From: JBCFBK01 sp038562555
GTDB taxonomy: Bacteria > Bacteroidota > Bacteroidia > Bacteroidales > Prolixibacteraceae
DNA: 64,000 nt
Assembly: GCA_038562555.1 (NCBI GenBank)
Contig: JBCFBK010000015.1
Span: 1 to 64,000 of the forward strand
Direction of reading: 5' to 3'
The position numbers and the translations under genes were made by a program. Below the pieces are notes generated by a model that saw only the letters and a program-made list of their open reading frames with translations, was not told the origin of the DNA and did not search any database. This document shows, one piece after another, positions 59,724 to 64,000 of the stretch (positions within the stretch are counted from its first letter, which is position 1; the number at the start of each line of letters is the position of its first letter).

Positions 59724-62060
59724 ATGTGGGTAAGACCGGGAAGAAACTATTTGAATTTGCCGTTAATACTGCTTGTATTGTCGCTGGCTTTTTCTTGTTC
59801 TTCCACGAAGTTTGTCCCGGAAGGAAAAAAACTGTTAAATGATGTTGATATCCGAATCGACAATAAGGAGCTTAGCCGGGATGAAATAAAGGCACAGGTC
59901 AGACAGAAAGAAAATCTCAAGATATTGGGTTTTATCAGGTTTCACCTCGGTATTTATAACCTTTCCTCGAAAAAAAAGGAGCACGACTGGTTTAAACGGA
60001 TTGGTGAAGAACCAGTTATTTATCAGGAGAATCAAACTGTCAGGTCGAAGGAGCAGCTTGAACTTTACCTGCAGAATAAAGGATATTATGATGCTGTTGT
60101 TCGGGATACCCTGATCAATCATCCAAAAAAACCTAAGGTTGAATTGATTTTTGACATTCGCGCGGGGCGCCCTTACCGGATCAGAAAATACACCCACCAG
60201 ACAGAAGATGAAAAAATTAAGCCTCTGTTGCTCAGTGATATAGAAAACAGATTGATCGGAAAGGGTGATATTTTTGATGTTGACCTGCTGAACTCAGAAC
60301 GCGAACGACTGGTAAAACTGATGCATAATCGTGGCTATTACGGGTTTGCTTCGGATTACATTCAGTTTTTGGCCGACACAACCGCCGGTGGTAAACAGGT
60401 TGATCTGATCGTCGAAATTGCTGATGCCGACCCGGGCAGGAAGTCCGGGAAAGTGATACCTCATAAACGATTTATGGTGAGGCAATACCTCATCAACACC
60501 GAATTTAATCCGCCTCAGCCGGGTCGTGGACCGTCGGGAGTTCCGGATACTCTGGCTGTGCCGCCTTACCTGATCACCTATCACGGCAAGTTGCGATACC
60601 GGCCGCAACTGCTTGACGATTTAAACCGGATTCAGGACGGCCGCTATTATTCGCTGGCTAACGTCGAGAAAACATACCGTTCATTAAATCAGATTAAGCA
60701 GTTCAGGATGGTGAACCTGAATTTTGACGTTGTTGAAACAGCGGACAGTGATTCCGTCGGGGTGCTTGACGGCAGGTTCCAGCTTTCACCGCTTCCTCGC
60801 CAGGGCTTTTCTGTCGATCTGGAAGGTACCAATTCATCGGGTAACCTGGGGGTAGCGGGTAACCTGAATTATCAGCATCGGAATTTGTTTCAGGGTGCTG
60901 AAATCCTTAACCTGACACTGAAAGGGGCGTTTGAGCGGCAGCAGACCGTAGTCAATGAAAACAGCAGCAATTTTAATACGCACGAACTGGGGGTTGAAGG
61001 ATCGTTAACGCTGCCGAAATTCTTAAGTCCGCTCCGTGGAAAGAACTTTTTTACGTTTCAGGTTCCCCAGACGAGCTTTACTCTGGGATATAATTACCAG
61101 CGGCGGCCCGATTACACCCGAACCATTACCAACTTCCGTTTTGGCTATAACTGGAAAAGCAAAGCCTACCGGACCCACTATCTGAATGTGGTTGATGTTA
61201 ATTATGTCAATCTCTATGAGTTTAACGCCAGATTTCTCGATTTAATCAAGGACCTGTATATCAAGAGCAGTTATACCGATCACTTAATTGCTGCGCTTAA
61301 CTATACATTGGTCGATAACACGCAGCATATCGGGCGAAAGGAAGACTACCGTTATTTTAAATGGTCGTTTGAATCGGCTGGTAACCTGTTGGCAGCCATG
61401 GCCAGGCTCACCGACCGGCACAAGAAGATGGAGATCGATTCTGTTACCAATAAGCTGATCAGCTATCATCAGATTTTCAGTACCCGCTTTGCCCAGTACC
61501 TGAAAACGGATCTTGAATACAGGCATGGTTATATGCTGGATGACTACAACTCGGTGGTTGTCCGGCTGTTTATGGGAGTAGGTTTACCGTACGGAAATTT
61601 TGACGTTCTGCCGTTCGAAAAAAAATACTTCACGGGGGGAGCCAACGGCATTCGCGCGTGGCAGGTGCGGACCCTTGGCCCAGGTACCTATAAAGCCCTG
61701 GAAGGTGCTTACCCGAATCAGTCGGCCGACATTAAGCTGGAGGGCAACCTGGAGTATCGGTTCCGCCTTCTGAAATATGTGGAAGGCGCTTTCTTTCTTG
61801 ATGCCGGAAATATCTGGGCGATTAACAGGAATGATAACCGGGAGGGAGCCCTGTTTCAGTTCGGCCGGTTCTACCGCCAAATTGCTGCAGGTACGGGAAC
61901 AGGTCTGCGTTTCAATTTTAACTACTTTATTTTCAGGCTTGATTTGGGTATGAAACTCCGTGATCCATCCCTGGAAGCGGGAAAGCGTTTTATTATCGGG
62001 AATTATCCTATCCGCGGGGACCATTTCAACCTTTCGTTTGCCATCGGGTACCCCTTCTAA
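59724..62060 (+). CDS. tamL: TamL, lipidated TamA/BamA-like outer-membrane protein
   Basis: Omp85-family protein. The signal peptide ends in a lipobox LAFSC (Cys25), which separates it from ordinary BamA/TamA and fits the lipoprotein TamL of Bacteroidota. POTRA-like repeats cover about 30-330 (QLELYLQNKGYYDAVV, RERLVKLMHNRGYYGF, YSLANVEKTYRSLNQIKQFR). The 16-strand barrel follows, with FTGGANGIRAWQVRTLGPG as the conserved L6-type loop (the usual VRGF becomes IRAW) and ending HFNLSFAIGYPF. At 778 residues it has normal length. tamB, the usual partner, is not next to it. Confidence 0.9.
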   Translation: MWVRPGRNYLNLPLILLVLSLAFSCSSTKFVPEGKKLLNDVDIRIDNKELSRDEIKAQVRQKENLKILGFIRFHLGIYNLSSKKKEHDWFKRIGEEPVIYQENQTVRSKEQLELYLQNKGYYDAVVRDTLINHPKKPKVELIFDIRAGRPYRIRKYTHQTEDEKIKPLLLSDIENRLIGKGDIFDVDLLNSERERLVKLMHNRGYYGFASDYIQFLADTTAGGKQVDLIVEIADADPGRKSGKVIPHKRFMVRQYLINTEFNPPQPGRGPSGVPDTLAVPPYLITYHGKLRYRPQLLDDLNRIQDGRYYSLANVEKTYRSLNQIKQFRMVNLNFDVVETADSDSVGVLDGRFQLSPLPRQGFSVDLEGTNSSGNLGVAGNLNYQHRNLFQGAEILNLTLKGAFERQQTVVNENSSNFNTHELGVEGSLTLPKFLSPLRGKNFFTFQVPQTSFTLGYNYQRRPDYTRTITNFRFGYNWKSKAYRTHYLNVVDVNYVNLYEFNARFLDLIKDLYIKSSYTDHLIAALNYTLVDNTQHIGRKEDYRYFKWSFESAGNLLAAMARLTDRHKKMEIDSVTNKLISYHQIFSTRFAQYLKTDLEYRHGYMLDDYNSVVVRLFMGVGLPYGNFDVLPFEKKYFTGGANGIRAWQVRTLGPGTYKALEGAYPNQSADIKLEGNLEYRFRLLKYVEGAFFLDAGNIWAINRNDNREGALFQFGRFYRQIAAGTGTGLRFNFNYFIFRLDLGMKLRDPSLEAGKRFIIGNYPIRGDHFNLSFAIGYPF

Positions 62061-62065
62061 GCTGC

Positions 62066-62196
62066 AGTCGTAAGTCGTAAGACACAAGATATTAGATATT
62101 CATACAGTCAAATAATCTGAGAATCTGATCATCCGGAAATCAGAGTATCCGTGTTCCTGTATCCGGTTTCCGTTCTCCGCTATACCCCATGCCCAT
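62066..62196. repeat. composite heptad and octamer array 3' of tamL
   Basis: AGTCGTA twice, AGACACA and AGATATT twice in phase at 62066-62100; six octamers of the GANNATCN type at 62111-62158 (GAGAATCT, GATCATCC, GAGTATCC); then TCCGGTT, TCCGTTC, TCCGCTA, TACCCCA and TGCCCAT in phase from 62162. It begins 5 bp after the tamL stop and ends at the next terminator. Confidence 0.75.
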
Positions 62197-62198
62197 GC

Positions 62199-62226
62199 AA
62201 AAAAGGATGACCGAAGCCATCCTTTT
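62199..62226. terminator. bidirectional terminator with UUCG loop
   Basis: On the minus strand GGATGGC pairs with GTCATCC (one G-U) around TTCG, followed by TTTTTT; on the plus strand TTTT also follows. Serves fba (minus) and probably tamL (plus). Confidence 0.88.
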
Positions 62227-62249
62227 CTGTGTTATTATGGGCACAGGAA

Positions 62250-63245
62250 TCAGGCTTTACCGGCCGATCCCAGCACATTCACATTTTTATGCATATAAAG
62301 TTCCTTCAGTTCGTCGCGGGCTGGTCCGAGGTACTTCCTGGGGTCGAATTCACCGGGCTTTTCAACAAATACTTTACGGATTGCAGCGGTCATCGCCAAC
62401 CGTCCATCCGAGTCAATATTGATTTTGCAGACAGCCGACTTGGCAGCACGACGAAGCCACTCTTCCGGGATACCGACAGCATCTTTCATCTTGCCGCCCA
62501 TCTCATTGATCATGGTTACGTACTTCTGGGGAACGGATGATGAGCCATGAAGAACAATCGGGAAGCCGGGGATGCGTTTTTCAATTTCTTCGAGGATGTC
62601 GAAACGGAGCATGGGCGGGATTAAAACACCATCCTCATTTTTGGTGCACTGCTCGGGCGTGAATTTATTGGCTCCGTGAGAAGTTCCAATCGAAATGGCC
62701 AACGAGTCAACTCCTGTTTTACTGACGAAATCTTCCACTTCTTCAGGTTGAGTATAACTTGAGTGTTCTGCCGAAACTTCGTCTTCAATACCCGCAAGTA
62801 CACCAAGCTCGCCTTCAACGGTTACGCCATGCGCATGGGCATATTCAACCACTTTTCTGGTAAGTGCAATGTTGTCTTCGTATGCATGATGAGAACCATC
62901 TATCATTACCGATGAGAAGCCATTGTCGATACAGTCTTTGCAGAGCTCAAATGTATCGCCATGGTCGAGATGAAGAACGATTGGAATTTCATAACCCAGT
63001 TCTTTTACATATTCAACAGCTCCGCGTGCCATATTCCTCAGAAGAGTAGCATTTGCGTATTTGCGTGCACCCGAGGAAACCTGCAGGATGACAGGAGATT
63101 TTGTTTCAACGCAGGCCTGGAGAATTGCCTGAAGTTGTTCCATGTTGTTGAAATTATATGCAGGAATTGCATATCCGCCGTCAACAGCTTTTTTGAAGAG
63201 TTCCTTGCTGTTAACGAGCCCTAGTTCTTTGTAACTAACTGCCAT
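62250..63245 (-). CDS. class II fructose-bisphosphate aldolase (IIB-like)
   Basis: Zinc-dependent aldolase of glycolysis and gluconeogenesis. 331 residues; HLDHGD gives the catalytic D94 and zinc ligand H95, VTVEGELGVLAGIEDEV and the YTQPEEVEDFV segment carry other ligands, and VLHGSSSVPQ and INIDSDGRLAM form the phosphate site. The C-terminal half (KYLGPARDELKELY) fits the longer bacterial type with the DPRKYLGPAR segment. It is divergent from a second class II aldolase 250 bp away. Confidence 0.94.
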   Translation of the reverse strand: MAVSYKELGLVNSKELFKKAVDGGYAIPAYNFNNMEQLQAILQACVETKSPVILQVSSGARKYANATLLRNMARGAVEYVKELGYEIPIVLHLDHGDTFELCKDCIDNGFSSVMIDGSHHAYEDNIALTRKVVEYAHAHGVTVEGELGVLAGIEDEVSAEHSSYTQPEEVEDFVSKTGVDSLAISIGTSHGANKFTPEQCTKNEDGVLIPPMLRFDILEEIEKRIPGFPIVLHGSSSVPQKYVTMINEMGGKMKDAVGIPEEWLRRAAKSAVCKINIDSDGRLAMTAAIRKVFVEKPGEFDPRKYLGPARDELKELYMHKNVNVLGSAGKA

Positions 63246-63495
63246 TTTATTTAAAAATTAGTTGATAATAATGTGTGTTAAAAGCTTTGGTTTTTAGTTT
63301 CCGGCCTGAGAGAGCCAAATAAAACAGATGCTGGTACTTCAGGTAAAAACAGCACAATATTAGCAATAAATTGGCACTTGATGACGAAAACGGGGGTGGT
63401 AGTTTTTTATTTTAAAAAACCTTAACACAAGCTGATGAACATTTTTCCCGCTTACCAGTTGATGAGGTAAGTCGATTAATAAATTAAATACAGCA
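63246..63495. other. divergent aldolase intergenic region
   Basis: Minus-strand TAATATTG at 63355-63362 is a near match to the -7 box and could drive the aldolase at 62250-63245. No clear -7 box was seen for the plus-strand aldolase. Nothing else recognised. Confidence 0.35.
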
Positions 63496-64000
63496 ATGGG
63501 AAAAATTTCAGAACAAATTAAAGTTGGTGTCGTTAGCGGCTCGGATATGCAGTTACTTTTCAAAATCGCGAAAGAAGAGCAATTTGCTATGCCGGCGGTG
63601 AATGTCGTGAATTCAAGTTCGGTCAATGCGGCACTGGAAGCTGCGAAGCAGGCGGGCTCGCCGGTCATTATCCAGTTTTCAAATGGTGGTGCCCAGTTTT
63701 ACGCCGGAAAGGGATTAAAGCTGGAAGGACAGAAAGCTCAGATTGCGGGGGCAATTGCGGGCGCCAGATATATTCACCAGGTGGCCGAGTTGTACGGCGT
63801 GCATGTCGTTATCCATACCGATCATGCTGCAAAGAAGCTGCTTCCCTGGATCGACGGTTTGCTGGATGCCGGAGAAAAGCATTTTTCAGAGACGGGAAAG
63901 CCGCTATTTTCTTCCCACATGCTGGATTTATCGGAGGAGCCTTTGCAGGAAAACATCGAAATCAGCAAACGGTATCTGGAGCGCATGAGCAAAATCGGAA
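63496..64000 (+). CDS. fbaA: class II fructose-bisphosphate aldolase (FbaA type, IIA), 3' end cut by window
   Basis: The 168 residues visible, MGKISEQIKVGVVSGSDMQL onward, follow E. coli FbaA closely: FAMPAVNVVNSSSVNAALEA, PVIIQFSNGGAQFYAGKG, and IHTDHAAKKLLPWIDGLLDA with catalytic D109 and zinc ligand H110 at the same numbers as in E. coli, then GKPLFSSHMLDLSEEPLQEN. This is the IIA branch, distinct from the neighbouring IIB-like gene. The remaining half lies beyond base 64000. Confidence 0.94.
   Translation, partial: MGKISEQIKVGVVSGSDMQLLFKIAKEEQFAMPAVNVVNSSSVNAALEAAKQAGSPVIIQFSNGGAQFYAGKGLKLEGQKAQIAGAIAGARYIHQVAELYGVHVVIHTDHAAKKLLPWIDGLLDAGEKHFSETGKPLFSSHMLDLSEEPLQENIEISKRYLERMSKIG

Overview
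The window looks like a chromosomal segment of a Bacteroidota (Bacteroidia-type) organism. Evidence: many promoters fit the Bacteroidetes sigma pattern TTTG-N18-21-TAnnTTTG; Shine-Dalgarno sequences are mostly absent; there is a SusC/SusD outer-membrane pair with ECF sigma and FecR regulators, a lipobox-bearing TamA-like protein (TamL), a fused hisIE, a zinc-ligand-poor L36, and DUF4494/DUF4290 proteins typical of the phylum. I cannot fix genus or species from the sequence alone.

Layout. 1-2.6 kb: 5' part of a transhydrogenase alpha subunit (minus), a DUF4494 protein (plus), an unrecognised 238-residue protein (minus). 2.7-4.6 kb: typA. 4.8-13.8 kb: a histidine operon on the minus strand in the order leader peptide, hisG, hisD, hisC, hisB, purU, hisH, hisA, hisF, hisIE. 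It is preceded by a promoter, a 20-codon His-containing leader peptide and a complete attenuator; a tRNA-Glu(CTC) gene lies inside it on the opposite strand. 13.8-25.8 kb: a secreted GH105-type hydrolase with a LacI-type operator in its promoter, then ECF sigma, FecR, STN-type SusC, SusD and two accessory surface lipoproteins, which together read as a polysaccharide (probably pectin-like) utilisation locus. 25.8-35.6 kb (minus): dnaJ, grpE, a TlpA-like thioredoxin, murA with a DUF4290 partner, a UvrD/PcrA helicase, and a divergent EF-G paralogue. 35.6-39.4 kb: a C39-peptidase ABC exporter with its HlyD partner. 39.5-57.0 kb: one continuous str-S10-spc-alpha ribosomal cluster (rpsL to rplQ, with fusA, secY, infA and rpoA; no map gene), ending in a strong terminator. 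57.1-64 kb: ettA, an RNA methyltransferase, tamL, and two divergent class II fructose-bisphosphate aldolases, the second cut by the window edge.

The most unusual structure is not a gene. At least ten intergenic gaps hold arrays of degenerate 7-bp words (TTAGCNN, AGTCGTA, NTCCGGT/NNNCGGA, ATGCCCC/ATGCTCT, TTGTGTC and others). Different word families are joined end to end, often keeping one 7-bp phase. Two arrays use an 8-bp word (GANNATCN). They lie mainly just 3' of stop codons, and in several cases the stop codon is part of a heptad. They resemble, by format only, the heptameric STRR repeats of cyanobacteria. The second notable point is the his attenuator, whose three mutually exclusive helices can be written out base by base.
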